A DNA stretch of 16,044 nt from SOKG01 sp964502665 (GTDB taxonomy: Bacteria > Chloroflexota > Dehalococcoidia > SZUA-161): positions 1 through 16,044 of the forward strand of contig CAZCXP010000051.1 of the NCBI GenBank assembly GCA_964502665.1. The letters are read 5' to 3'. Of the stretch, positions 1 through 7,900 are shown one piece after another. The first letter of the stretch is position 1. Every line of letters starts with the position of its first letter. Position numbers and translations under genes: made by a program. The notes under the pieces were generated by a model. The model saw only the letters and a list, made by a program, of their open reading frames with translations. It was not told where the DNA came from and searched no databases.

Positions 1-34
1 CATATGGATTTAATTTCAAACGCGCCTGCTCCTT

Positions 35-128
35 TCTGGACTCCTGCTTCCGCAGGAGTGACAAGAAGCATGCCTTTGTTTGGGTTTTATGACCCCATTC
101 TGTCATTGCCGCGAAAGCGGGAATCTGC
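35..128. repeat. Two inverted copies of a short palindromic repeat
   Basis: Two hairpin units face each other. Positions 40-59 read ACTCCTGC-TTCC-GCAGGAGT, a perfect 8-bp stem. Positions 105-124 form a stem with a GAAA loop and one mismatch. On the opposite strand the second unit reads ATTCCCGC-TTTC-GCGGCAAT, so it is a diverged inverted copy of the first. Stem positions 2 and 6 differ by paired changes (C-G versus T-A, and T-A versus C-G), and both units are followed by TGACA. The segment carries no plausible gene. Repeats of this style are dispersed in many bacterial genomes. Confidence 0.7.
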
Positions 129-139
129 AAGTGCTCAAA

Positions 140-166
140 GTCCTTCGACAAGCCGAGGGCGAATGG
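140..166. repeat. Short dispersed-type palindromic repeat
   Basis: Positions 142-159 can fold as CCTTCG-ACAAGC-CGAGGG, six pairs including one wobble, embedded in a CTTCGACAAGC...GAGGGCGAA context. Sequences of this form recur as dispersed repeats in many bacterial genomes; that is recollection of the pattern, not a search result. It lies in the non-coding stretch downstream of tatC. Confidence 0.45.
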
Positions 167-192
167 ATTAAGCTCTATTTTCGAAGCAGTAG

Positions 193-219
193 GGTGGGTG
201 TAGCGTAGCGGAACCCACC
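193..219. repeat. Hairpin immediately after the tatC stop
   Basis: GGTGGGT (193-199) and ACCCACC (213-219) form a perfect 7-bp stem with a 13-base loop, two bases past the tatC stop on the minus strand. There is no T-tract on either strand, so it is not a classical intrinsic terminator. It could protect the 3' end of the fdh-tat transcript, or simply be a dispersed repeat that landed there. Confidence 0.55.
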
Positions 220-221
220 AT

Positions 222-977
222 CTAGTCTGAGGATTCGGCGACCTCGGCCCTCTTTCGATAGGCAATCTTGGCCAGCCAGATGCTTATCTCGTAGAGGATG
301 ATCAGTGGAATGGCGACCAGGCTCTGATTGATTGGATCGAAGGTGGGAGTGATTATGGCGGCAAGAATGAAGGCCACAACAATGGCCCACCTGCGCTTGT
401 GGGAAAGCCATTCCGGTTTGACGATTCCAAGCCTCGCCAGGAAGGTTATGATCACCGGGGTTTCGAAGACAAGCCCGATGGCTACAAGGAGCCTGGTTAC
501 AATTGAAACATAGTTGTCGATCCTGATCTCTGGTCTGGCGACATCAGTCATAAAGCTGAGCAAGAAATTGGTTGCCGGGGGTAGCAGTATGAAATAGCCG
601 AAGGCAAATCCCGTGACGAACATAAGCGTTATCCAGGGCAGCGCTATATATACGTACCTCTTCTCCCGGCGGGTAAGCGCAGGAGAAACGAACATAATGC
701 CCTGATACACCAGTACGGGCATTGCGAGCACGACACCGCCCATCAGGGCTACCTTGAAGTAGGTGGCAATCATCCCGGTCATTTCGATGTAGATGAGGCT
801 GATATCATTGGGTGCTGGGGCAATCAAGAAGTCGAAGATATACTTGGCGAATATGAAGGAGATGGTGGTGGTGATTACTAAGGCGATGACGGACTTAATC
901 AGACGCTGGCGCAACTCAGCGAGATGACCGGTGAATGTCATCTGCTTGTCGTTCTTGCTCACTGCCGCGTGCCTCAC
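222..977 (-). CDS. tatC: Twin-arginine translocase subunit TatC
   Basis: This is the multispanning receptor of the Tat pathway, which binds twin-arginine signal peptides and exports folded proteins. The 251-residue product has about six hydrophobic segments and the family landmarks: HLAELRQRL at 18-26, FVSPALTRREKR at 96-107, FGYFILLPP at 126-134, FETPV at 171-175 and the ITPTFDP turn at 209-215. The acidic residues E21, E105 and E172 sit where TatC has conserved glutamates. The start is GTG and overlaps the upstream tatB stop by four bases (GTGA), indicating translational coupling. An inner GTG at codon 6 (962) has a better-spaced GAGG in front of it and is an alternative start. It is the last gene of the formate dehydrogenase locus, whose catalytic subunit carries a Tat signal, so that enzyme is its obvious cargo. 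Confidence 0.95.
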   Translation of the reverse strand: MRHAAVSKNDKQMTFTGHLAELRQRLIKSVIALVITTTISFIFAKYIFDFLIAPAPNDISLIYIEMTGMIATYFKVALMGGVVLAMPVLVYQGIMFVSPALTRREKRYVYIALPWITLMFVTGFAFGYFILLPPATNFLLSFMTDVARPEIRIDNYVSIVTRLLVAIGLVFETPVIITFLARLGIVKPEWLSHKRRWAIVVAFILAAIITPTFDPINQSLVAIPLIILYEISIWLAKIAYRKRAEVAESSD

Positions 978-1246
978 CTCGTGCTATCGCCAGCTTCATG
1001 TTCCGCCACCGTCCCAGTCTTGTCTGTTTCCTGCTCTTTCAGCTTCGAAGGTTGTTCTTCCTCTTTCACAGCCTCCTCGAACTCTTTGCTCACCTCGGCC
1101 GTTAGGTCCATGGTAGCCTTCTTAAAGGCGGTAATGCCTTTGCCAAGGTTTCGGGCGAGCTGCGGTAGCCTCCCCGGCCCAAGAGCTATCAGGCCTACGA
1201 TGAGGATGAGGAGTATCTCCAGGGGGCCCATGCCAAAGAATTCCAT
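974..1246 (-). CDS. tatB: Sec-independent translocase protein TatB-like (TatA/B family)
   Basis: A 90-residue single-span Tat component. The N-terminus has one transmembrane helix (about residues 6-22), then the hinge LGPGRLPQLARNLGKG and an amphipathic helix. The tail is long, charged and probably disordered (about 50-90). The GPGRLPQLAR hinge and the following MDLTAEVSKEFEE stretch look more like TatB than TatA, and the neighbour at 1357-1605 is the TatA-like copy, so I call this TatB by inference. TatB passes signal peptides from TatC to the TatA pore. The start at 1246 gives the usual MEFFGMGP N-terminus, with AAGGTGG about ten bases upstream; a second ATG at codon 6 is possible. The stop overlaps the tatC start by four bases. 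Confidence 0.85.
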   Translation of the reverse strand: MEFFGMGPLEILLILIVGLIALGPGRLPQLARNLGKGITAFKKATMDLTAEVSKEFEEAVKEEEQPSKLKEQETDKTGTVAEHEAGDSTR

Positions 1247-1356
1247 CGTCGCTGTCCCACCTTACCGGGGGCTCGCTTTCGAGCTGAGGTTCGAGAAGCC
1301 AGTCCGGCTCTTCTTCCGACCAGTCGGCTTCAGCCGACACCTCTCTGGAGCCAGTA

Positions 1357-1605
1357 TTAGCTTTGCTTTGTCTTCGCCTTGCCCTCGGTTAGCTTCTTGG
1401 CGGCCTTCTTGCGCTTGGGGGCTTCCTCTTCCTCCTCCTCTTCCTCCTCCTCCATTTCCTCTATCAGGCCAGCCTTTCCTCTGCGGAACTCTCGGATTCC
1501 CTTGCCGAGGGCTCCCCCAACTTGCGGCAGTTTCCCCACGCCGAAGACTATGAGGACTACGGTTAAAATTATGAGGGCCTCTGGCCAACCGAAGGTACTA
1601 AACAT
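1357..1605 (-). CDS. tatA: Sec-independent translocase protein TatA
   Basis: An 82-residue Tat pore component. Residues 8-24 form the short membrane helix, followed by FGVGKLPQVGGALGKGIREFRR, the classic TatA hinge and amphipathic helix. The C-terminus is unusual: residues 49-61 are almost pure glutamate (ten consecutive from 52), followed directly by a lysine-rich stretch (PKRKKAAKKL). The start has AGGGGGGAAG about five bases upstream. It lies 29 bp behind fdhD and 110 bp ahead of tatB, so the three Tat genes follow the maturation genes on one strand. The family assignment is firm; the separate A and B roles of the two copies are inferred from the hinge sequence. Confidence 0.9.
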   Translation of the reverse strand: MFSTFGWPEALIILTVVLIVFGVGKLPQVGGALGKGIREFRRGKAGLIEEMEEEEEEEEEEAPKRKKAAKKLTEGKAKTKQS

Positions 1606-1634
1606 TGTAACTTCCCCCCTACATATTCACTGAT

Positions 1635-2432
1635 TTAGCCACCCTGCTCCAGAGCACCTTGTAGTCGCTCCTCATGGGAGTAGACGGAAAAGCGGTTGCC
1701 ACGTACATAACCAATCAGCGTAATGCCCAGGTCATGGGCAAGTGAAATCGACTGGTCTGTGGGCGAACTGCGAGAAACAACAATTGGCGTTTCCATCTTT
1801 GCCGCTTTCGACAGCATCTCCGAGGAAATGCGGCCAGTTGCAAGCAACAACCTATCCCTGGTTGACAATTCCATCAACAGGCATTCGCCCATGATCTTAT
1901 CCAGAGTATTATGTCTCCCGATGTCTTCGGCAACCACCAACAGATCCCCGGTGTTAGCCAGTGCCGAGGTGTGTACACCCCCACAAAACCGATATAGCTC
2001 CGCTTTCTCATTCAGTTGCCTCATCAGTGATAGTACTTCCCCGGGTGTAACGTTCAGAGAGGAATCCACCTTCTGCCTCTCTGGTGTGAAGCTGACTCCA
2101 CCCCCGCAGCCGGAGGAGAGAGTGCGCCGTGCCGGCAACGTGTGTCCAGGCTTGCTCAGTCTGACATCGGCCAGTGATTCCTCCTCGCACACGCGCATGC
2201 TCGCCACGTCGCTCTTGTCAGCAATTATGCCCTCGGAATAAAGGAACCCGAGGACGAGTTGTATCAGTTTGGTCGGGGTGCACAATATGGTTACCAGCTC
2301 CTCGTTATCTACGTAGATGGTCAATGCCATCTCCTTGGGCACGGAGGTTGTTTCCCTGCGCCAAGCCTCAGAAGAGAAGACGCTGTGTGTTATGTCGGGC
2401 GTAGCCCCCTCTATCAGTGACTCCTTGACCAT
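1635..2432 (-). CDS. fdhD: Formate dehydrogenase accessory sulfurtransferase FdhD
   Basis: FdhD carries sulfur from a cysteine desulfurase (IscS in E. coli) to the bis-MGD molybdenum or tungsten cofactor before it is inserted in formate dehydrogenase; without it the enzyme is inactive. The 265-residue protein shows the family blocks FCGGVHTSAL (149-158), AEDIGRHNTLDKIMG (168-182), LATGRISSEML (198-208) and the C-terminal GYVRGNRFSVY (241-251). The active loop reads LSSGCGGG, so C109 is present but the second cysteine of the E. coli CxxC pair is glycine. The ATG start has AGGA at a reasonable distance. It is separated from fdhE by 182 bp holding its own probable promoter, and precedes tatA by 29 bp. 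Confidence 0.95.
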   Translation of the reverse strand: MVKESLIEGATPDITHSVFSSEAWRRETTSVPKEMALTIYVDNEELVTILCTPTKLIQLVLGFLYSEGIIADKSDVASMRVCEEESLADVRLSKPGHTLPARRTLSSGCGGGVSFTPERQKVDSSLNVTPGEVLSLMRQLNEKAELYRFCGGVHTSALANTGDLLVVAEDIGRHNTLDKIMGECLLMELSTRDRLLLATGRISSEMLSKAAKMETPIVVSRSSPTDQSISLAHDLGITLIGYVRGNRFSVYSHEERLQGALEQGG

Positions 2433-2481
2433 GTACTGTATCCTGATTGCTTCCTCGCATTCATGCCCCGTGAGGCTGTTT

Positions 2482-2515
2482 GTGCTTATCCCATCTTTGC
2501 ACTTTGTTCGATGGG
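2482..2515 (-). other. Candidate pseudoknot in the fdhD leader
   Basis: On the minus strand the leader reads CCCATC (2515-2510), then GTGC (2502-2499), then GATGGG (2495-2490), then GCAC (2485-2482). The first and third pair over 6 bp, the second and fourth over 4 bp, in the interleaved order of an H-type pseudoknot. It starts about a dozen bases after the predicted transcription start. It could be a small regulatory RNA fold or chance. I match it to no known riboswitch class. Confidence 0.25.
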
Positions 2516-2534
2516 TCTGGAAGAAGACATGTCT

Positions 2535-2563
2535 ATTATAAAGTATACCCTATCTAGGGTAAA
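2535..2563 (-). promoter_or_regulatory. Probable internal promoter for fdhD-tatABC
   Basis: On the minus strand a TTTACC -35 (2563-2558), a 17-bp spacer and a perfect TATAAT -10 (2540-2535) predict a start near 2528, about 95 nt ahead of the fdhD ATG. The 182-bp gap between fdhE and fdhD is otherwise unexplained in a tightly packed locus, which supports a real promoter here. Confidence 0.6.
2546..2561. promoter_or_regulatory. Dyad operator candidate over the fdhD promoter
   Basis: TACCCTA-TC-TAGGGTA is a perfect 7-bp inverted repeat with a 2-bp centre. It covers the -35 box and spacer of the predicted fdhD promoter, a position where a bound dimer would normally repress. The cognate regulator is not in the window. 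Confidence 0.5.
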
Positions 2564-2614
2564 GCTGCTACTGAGTTTGGCGATGCCCCTTCGGTGGTGC
2601 GCTGGTGGCAAGCA

Positions 2615-3568
2615 TTACTGCTGCTCGGCTGGCGCAGTGCCGGCCCATCCTGCCCTGTACCCCTGTTCTTGTCCCTGTCTATCCATGTCGACGGTCAGCA
2701 CTCGCTCCAGGGGCAGCAATATCTCGGACTCAGTCCTGCGTAGATCGATAGCCTTCAGATAGGTTTTGCATCTCTTACATATATATAGTCGGTAAAGCTC
2801 GCTCTCATCTGTGAAATAGGCCAGCGCATTCTGATCCTCGGTATTGCAGTAAGGGCACTGCAGTCGCTGAAAGAGCCACTCGGTATCGCAGCGAGAGCAA
2901 AGCAGCCATCTGGCCCCTCGCTCCTTGTCCAGGTAGGCGAAGTCAGGTTTTCCGCCGCAAATAGGGCAGTATTCCCGTCGCCACTGTGGTTGGGGAACTA
3001 ACCCGATAAGGGCATCCGCCTTAGCGGCCAGAAGGGGCTTGATAGCGTCATGAATGGCTGCGGCCAGTAGTTCTTCATCGATGCCGTGAGGATCAGCCCA
3101 TGGCGATAGGGGTGAGCCCTGGTACCAGGCTCTGGTCGCCTCTTGCAGGATGGATACGTCAGAGGCAATCTCTCTCAGGCTCTGGGAGGCAGCGTTGGTC
3201 TCTTCGCCAATTGTGGCAACGACTGCCTGGAAAAGGTCTTGGAAGACTGACCAGTCCAGGGAAAGGGCATCCCACTTCAGTAGTGGAGTGCCCTTTCTCA
3301 CTTGAGCACCAATCTCAGTTTCGGTCAGTGTTGGCTGAGGGGAAGGCATGCTTGCCCTCGCCCCCATGTGAATGCGCAACAGATCTCTGTAGGACTCAAG
3401 AATCTCCGGGAGCGAACCCTCCTTCTGCTGCCACTCTTCTAATCTCTCCAGTATCTTGTGGTCTATTCCCACCTGCCCTCGCATCCCTGCCGCTTTTGAA
3501 GCTAAGCTCCTAAGTTGACTCTCCTGCCGAAATCCTGTCGTACCACTTGCCATGATGGGTCTTGGCAT
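2615..3568 (-). CDS. fdhE: Formate dehydrogenase accessory protein FdhE
   Basis: FdhE is a cytoplasmic rubredoxin-like chaperone needed to assemble the respiratory formate dehydrogenase catalytic subunit before Tat export. The product has four CxxC pairs in the C-terminal half: CPIC (201-204), CSRC (224-227), CPYC (238-241) and CKRC (264-267), followed by KTYLKAID, all typical of the family. The N-terminal half is alpha-helical in character. The start is uncertain. The longest frame (ATG 3568) overlaps the cytochrome gene by 59 bp with no clear ribosome site; ATG 3553 and ATG 3484 are alternatives, and 3484 avoids the overlap and begins just before the family-like RGQVGIDHKILERL segment. A C-terminal tail rich in Gln and Gly (about 293-317) is poorly conserved-looking. 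Confidence 0.92.
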   Translation of the reverse strand: MPRPIMASGTTGFRQESQLRSLASKAAGMRGQVGIDHKILERLEEWQQKEGSLPEILESYRDLLRIHMGARASMPSPQPTLTETEIGAQVRKGTPLLKWDALSLDWSVFQDLFQAVVATIGEETNAASQSLREIASDVSILQEATRAWYQGSPLSPWADPHGIDEELLAAAIHDAIKPLLAAKADALIGLVPQPQWRREYCPICGGKPDFAYLDKERGARWLLCSRCDTEWLFQRLQCPYCNTEDQNALAYFTDESELYRLYICKRCKTYLKAIDLRRTESEILLPLERVLTVDMDRQGQEQGYRAGWAGTAPAEQQ

Positions 3569-4154
3569 AGTGCGCGGACGATTTGCCCCCCCACATGGAG
3601 CGCAGTGCTTCGGTCATCCTTGGGTGAAAGACGGCCAAAGCGATATGAACCAGAAGCATAGTACCACCGCCGATGAAGGCGATATCATGGAGAAGGAGCA
3701 TCACCTGATAGGTCTCCGCGGATATGGTGCCCTTGAGGAACCACATGAAGAAGCCACTCATCACGAAGATCACACCGGTGACGATGACAACCACCATCCA
3801 CATCTTCTGTCCTGTATTTGACCGGCCCTGAGGGGGCATGACGTCCTCCGGCCCCCCGAAGTAGTAGATAGGGGCAGCCTGGAACCAGCCGATGTCATCT
3901 TTCGTCCAGGTGAACGCCTCCTTTATCCATTCCCAGGAGCTCCTCGGGTTGGTGAAGAAGTACAGCACTGGCCCTGCGACGAAGCAGATGGCGGCGATCC
4001 TGTGGACAAGCCGGCTGCCTCCCCCCTCGGCGGCGCCGGCGAACCCGGATACGAAGAGGAACAAGCCTGTTAGCCCCAGGATCAAGGCGCAAACCACTAT
4101 CCACCAGTGTTGGACTCTGGCACGTTTGCGGAAACGCTCAACCTCCTGCTGCAT
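3510..4154 (-). CDS. fdhI: Formate dehydrogenase cytochrome b556 (gamma) subunit
   Basis: The membrane subunit takes electrons from the iron-sulfur subunit through two b haems and passes them to the quinone pool. The 214-residue product has four hydrophobic segments (about 17-38, 52-68, 118-140 and 152-176). Candidate haem ligands H16, H51, H156 and H170 fall almost exactly where E. coli FdnI has its four haem histidines (18, 57, 155, 169). The start follows the fdhB stop by one base (TAAGATG), with a strong GAGGAGGAG ribosome site inside the end of fdhB. The downstream fdhE frame may overlap its 3' end. This places the enzyme in the FdnGHI (formate:quinone) class rather than a soluble NAD-linked one. 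Confidence 0.93.
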   Translation of the reverse strand: MQQEVERFRKRARVQHWWIVVCALILGLTGLFLFVSGFAGAAEGGGSRLVHRIAAICFVAGPVLYFFTNPRSSWEWIKEAFTWTKDDIGWFQAAPIYYFGGPEDVMPPQGRSNTGQKMWMVVVIVTGVIFVMSGFFMWFLKGTISAETYQVMLLLHDIAFIGGGTMLLVHIALAVFHPRMTEALRSMWGGKSSAHYAKTHHGKWYDRISAGEST

Positions 4155-4155
4155 C

Positions 4156-4950
4156 TTACTTCTCCTCCTCTCTGCTGATTATCCTGGCACGGGCTACCAT
4201 CACGTTTAGCAACAGCCCCAGTGCTACTACGCCGGCAACAGCATAGCCCAAGGGCTTGAGGATATCGTGCGCAGTGGCTGCGGCGGGAACCGTTGGATCT
4301 TCGGGTAGTCCATAGGATGTGGGGGAATCCTCCAGAACGTAGAGGACATGCGTACCGCCGACTTCGTTTTTCCCGTATAGACGAGCGTTGCCTCCGAGTT
4401 CTTGTACTCTTGCTTCCGCTGCTGCCACCAGTGTATCCCGGTTGCCGTAGCTGAGGGCACCGGTGGGGCAAGTCTTGACGCAGGCTGGTATAGCGTCATT
4501 ATCGATGCGGTTGAGGCCCGGCGTAGTACAGGCCGTACACTTGGTCACTCTTTCCCCCAGTCCGCTTGCCCGGTTGACATCAAGGCGGGGGATGTCGAAG
4601 GGGCAGAACTCGACACAGTAGCCGCAGTTGGTACACTTGTTTTTCTCTATGGCGACGAACCCGTCGGGGCGATGATATAGTGCTCCTGTGGGGCACACCT
4701 TCACACACGCCGCCTCGGTACAGTGCATGCAGGCTCGTCTGCTGAACAGCCAGCGAAGTGTCCCATTGTCGCCTATCTCCCTGAATTCCATCTTCAGCCA
4801 GGTCTTTGGAGAGAGGTCTCGGGGGTTCTCATAGCTGCCCCAGTTGGTGGTCTCCACTGCCTCCAGCTCGTTCCAGTTCTTGCAGGCGACCTGGCATGCC
4901 CGGCAGGCGGTGCATTTGCTTGAGTCGTAGAGAATCGCTTTCTCTGCCAT
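4156..4950 (-). CDS. fdhB: Formate dehydrogenase iron-sulfur (beta) subunit
   Basis: This is the electron-transfer subunit linking the molybdopterin subunit to cytochrome b. It is 264 residues with sixteen cysteines in four ferredoxin-type groups: 13/16/19/23, 74/77/82/86, 106/109/112/116 and 138/141/157/161. That matches four [4Fe-4S] clusters as in E. coli FdnH. A single hydrophobic segment near 233-252 followed by basic residues (ARARII) is the expected C-terminal membrane anchor. There is no signal peptide, consistent with export in complex with the Tat-signalled alpha subunit. The ATG has GGAAGGAGAG directly upstream and lies 12 bp behind the alpha-subunit stop. Confidence 0.95.
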   Translation of the reverse strand: MAEKAILYDSSKCTACRACQVACKNWNELEAVETTNWGSYENPRDLSPKTWLKMEFREIGDNGTLRWLFSRRACMHCTEAACVKVCPTGALYHRPDGFVAIEKNKCTNCGYCVEFCPFDIPRLDVNRASGLGERVTKCTACTTPGLNRIDNDAIPACVKTCPTGALSYGNRDTLVAAAEARVQELGGNARLYGKNEVGGTHVLYVLEDSPTSYGLPEDPTVPAAATAHDILKPLGYAVAGVVALGLLLNVMVARARIISREEEK

Positions 4951-4962
4951 TTCTCTCCTTCC

Positions 4963-7900
4963 CTATACTTTCTCAATGTTGCAGAGGAAGGTCTTATATT
5001 CCGGGATCGTAGTGTTGGCATCCCCCACGTGCGGGGTCAAAACGTTGCCGCTGCTGCCATTGGGGCTGATTCCTACAGAAAGCCCCGTGTAACCCCAGTG
5101 CCAGGGAACTCCAACGTGGTCGACATCCTTGCCGCCGACTCTGAGTCTCCTGAAGCGTGGCGTGACGATGGCCACCGCGTCGATGGAGCCTCTCGCTGTG
5201 CCGACCCTGACTATGTCGCCGCTCTTGATTCCCTTCTCGGCTGCAAGCTCCTCGCCCAGCTCGGCTATTGGCTGGGGCTGCAGCTCGATAAGCCAGGGGT
5301 GGTTGCGGGTCATCTGGCCCGCCTGCCAGTGTTCCGTGAGCCTGTAGGTCATGCCTACACACGGGAATACATCTGGCGTCCCCCTCTCATTCATGATCTC
5401 GCCATTTATCTTCAGCTCGCCGACATAGCAGCAGGGGTCGTTAAAGCCGGGTGTACCTCTACCGCCGTTGTTGCTGACACCCGTCATCAGATTCTCCTCC
5501 AGCGGGCTTTCCCACGGCTCATAGGCCTCAGGCAGAGGCCCCTCGGCTACGCCAGGGCCCCAAAGATGTCCCACGCCCTCCTTATGCATTATGAAGGGCA
5601 GGAATTTGCTTCCTGGATCAGCCTCGTTTATGGCGGGCCATCCTCCATCGGGCACATCGCCCAGCCACGCGCCGTTACTCCTCTGAATGACCGGATGCTC
5701 ACTGTCGAACGGGGCGCCATCGAGGTCTACCGAGGCCCTGTTGTAGATGATGCGCCTGTTTACCGGCCAGCACCATGTCCAGCCGGAGTAGAGGCCGATC
5801 TGGTTCAGGCTCCTGTCGACCGGGTCATGCTCCTTGGCCTTGTTGGTCCCGTCTGCCTTGAACATGCCACAGTAGAGCCAGTTGCCTGAGGTCGTGGACC
5901 CGTCACTCTTCAGCCCGGTGAAACTGGTCACCGGAGTGCCGGTAGCCCACTCGTAGCCATTGATCTCCTTGGCCACCGCATTGGGGTCGGCCTCGTCGGC
6001 ATAATCGCCGCTGGTGTGATAGTCCCAGTAGAGCTTGGTTATGGCCTCGGGGTATTCGCCCCCCTCATTGGTATAGAGCTCCTTTAGCTTGAGCGTTAGC
6101 TCATCTATGATGCTCAGGTCGGGTCTGGCTCGGCCTATGGGGTCGATAGCCTTCCAGCGCCACTGTGCCCAGCGACCGCTGTTGGAGATGCTGCCCTGCT
6201 TCTCGTAGGAGCAGGCCGCTGGCAGGAGGAAGACCTCCGTCTTTATCTGGGCGGGAGGGAGTTTGCCGTCGTAGGCTCTATCCTGTTTCCAGAAGGCCGC
6301 TGTCTCTGTCTCGAACAGGTCGCTGACCACGAGCCAGTCGAGATTCTCCAGCGCCCTGCGTTCGCCCTCCGCGTCTGGGCCGCCCACCGCCGGGTTCTGC
6401 CCCCAAACCATCATGCCCTTGATTGTTCCCGCGGCCAGCGCCTCGAATATAGCGATGTGGCTATAATCGTCGGTACTCGTCTTCTTGGGCAGGTAGCTGA
6501 AGCCGAACTCATTGGCGGCAGTGGCGTTGTCGCCGTACCACGCCTTGAGCAGGCTGACTATGTACTTCTTGGAGTTGGGGTCATCGTCGTTATACCACCA
6601 CCAGGCGGCGCTCTTATCGCCTGCAAGCCCCTGGGGCGTGACGATACCTCTCCCCTTCTTCGCCGTGGCGAGGTAGTCATCGAGGGTCTGTTCGTTGTGG
6701 TTCACCATGTACAGATACCCAGGCAGCAGATGGTAGAGGAGCAGCATGTCCGTAGAACCCTGTACGTTGGACGTTCCCCTCAGGGCGTTGATGCCGCCGC
6801 CGGCGACACCTATATTGGCCAGGAGGAGTTGAAGGATGGCGTAGTCCCTGATGTTCTGCGTACCGTAGGTATGCTGGGTGGTGCCCATGGCATACATTAT
6901 GGTGCCGGCCATGCCTCGTGCCCCCGACTGGGCATAGGTCTCAGCGACCTCGAGGAAGGTTTCCTTGGGGCATCCAGTGATCTCCTCCACCTTCTCCGGC
7001 GTGTACCGGGAGAAGTGGTTCCACATCAGCCTGAGCACGCAGTTGGGATCCAGATCCTCCCACGTTTGCCATGTATCGTTGACCACAGCGGGATCTGAGG
7101 CGGGGGTACTGGTGTCTGCGTACTGCCAGGTCGACTTGTCATAGGCCCCCAGTCTACCTGGAGTGCCGTTAATGGAAGCAGTGTAGCCGCTGAAAAGCCC
7201 AGTCCCGGTATCGACCGGCCCTTTGAAGGCAGGATTGACGATCAGAGCGGCATTGGTATACTCCTTCACGTAGGTCATGTTGTACTTCGCACGGCGACCT
7301 GCCGCGCCCAGCTTCTGCATATCATCCAGGATGTACCTTATCATGCCGCCGACGAAGGTTATGTCGGTGCCCGACCTTATCGGGGCATAGATGTCGGCCT
7401 TGGATGAGGTGCGTGTGAAACGCGGGTCAACGCTGATGAGCTTCCCTCCGCGCTCCTTTGCCTCGGTGACCCACTTGAAGGAGATGGGGTGGTTCTCCGC
7501 CGCATTCGATCCGATAATCATGATGCGGTCAGCGTTCCTGATGTCGATCCAGTGGTTGGTCATTGCTCCCCTGCCGAACGACTCTACCAGAGCCGCTACA
7601 GTAGCGGAGTGTCATATACGGGCGCAGTGTTCAATATACACCAGCCCGAGGGCGCGGCACATCTTGATCAGGAGGTAACACTCCTCATTGTCCAGCTCGC
7701 CACCACCGAAGTTGGCAATGGCATCGGTACGGTTCACCGGGTACGTGGTGCCCCCGACATCTACCGTCGATAGCCAGTTGTCGTCCCTGGTCCTCTTTAT
7801 CTTCTTTGCGATTTCGTTGATGGCCCAATCCCATTCTACCTCCTGCCACTCGGTTCCTCCCCCTCCGCGGTAAAGGGGTTTGGTCAAGCGCCTTGGGTTG

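Noticed and set aside
193..219. Hairpin after tatC as an intrinsic terminator
   Set aside because: The stem is good but no T-tract follows on either strand, and the loop is 13 bases. Kept only as a repeat.
924..1553. Plus-strand frame (209 codons) across tatC, tatB and tatA
   Set aside because: It runs opposite three genes with clear Tat motifs. Its Pro/Ser/Leu-rich translation is the usual shadow of acidic coding sequence.
5029..5889. Plus-strand frame (286 codons) inside fdhA
   Set aside because: It is antisense to the conserved C-terminal domains of fdhA, with no recognisable motifs. Shadow.
6457..7098. Plus-strand frame (213 codons) inside fdhA
   Set aside because: Antisense shadow of the conserved catalytic region.
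7612..7614. TGA as a true stop, making fdhA a pseudogene or two separate genes
   Set aside because: The frame continues in phase with the exact Sec-region sequence of the family, and the downstream part has no ribosome site of its own near 7563. The position equals Sec196 of E. coli FdnG within one residue.
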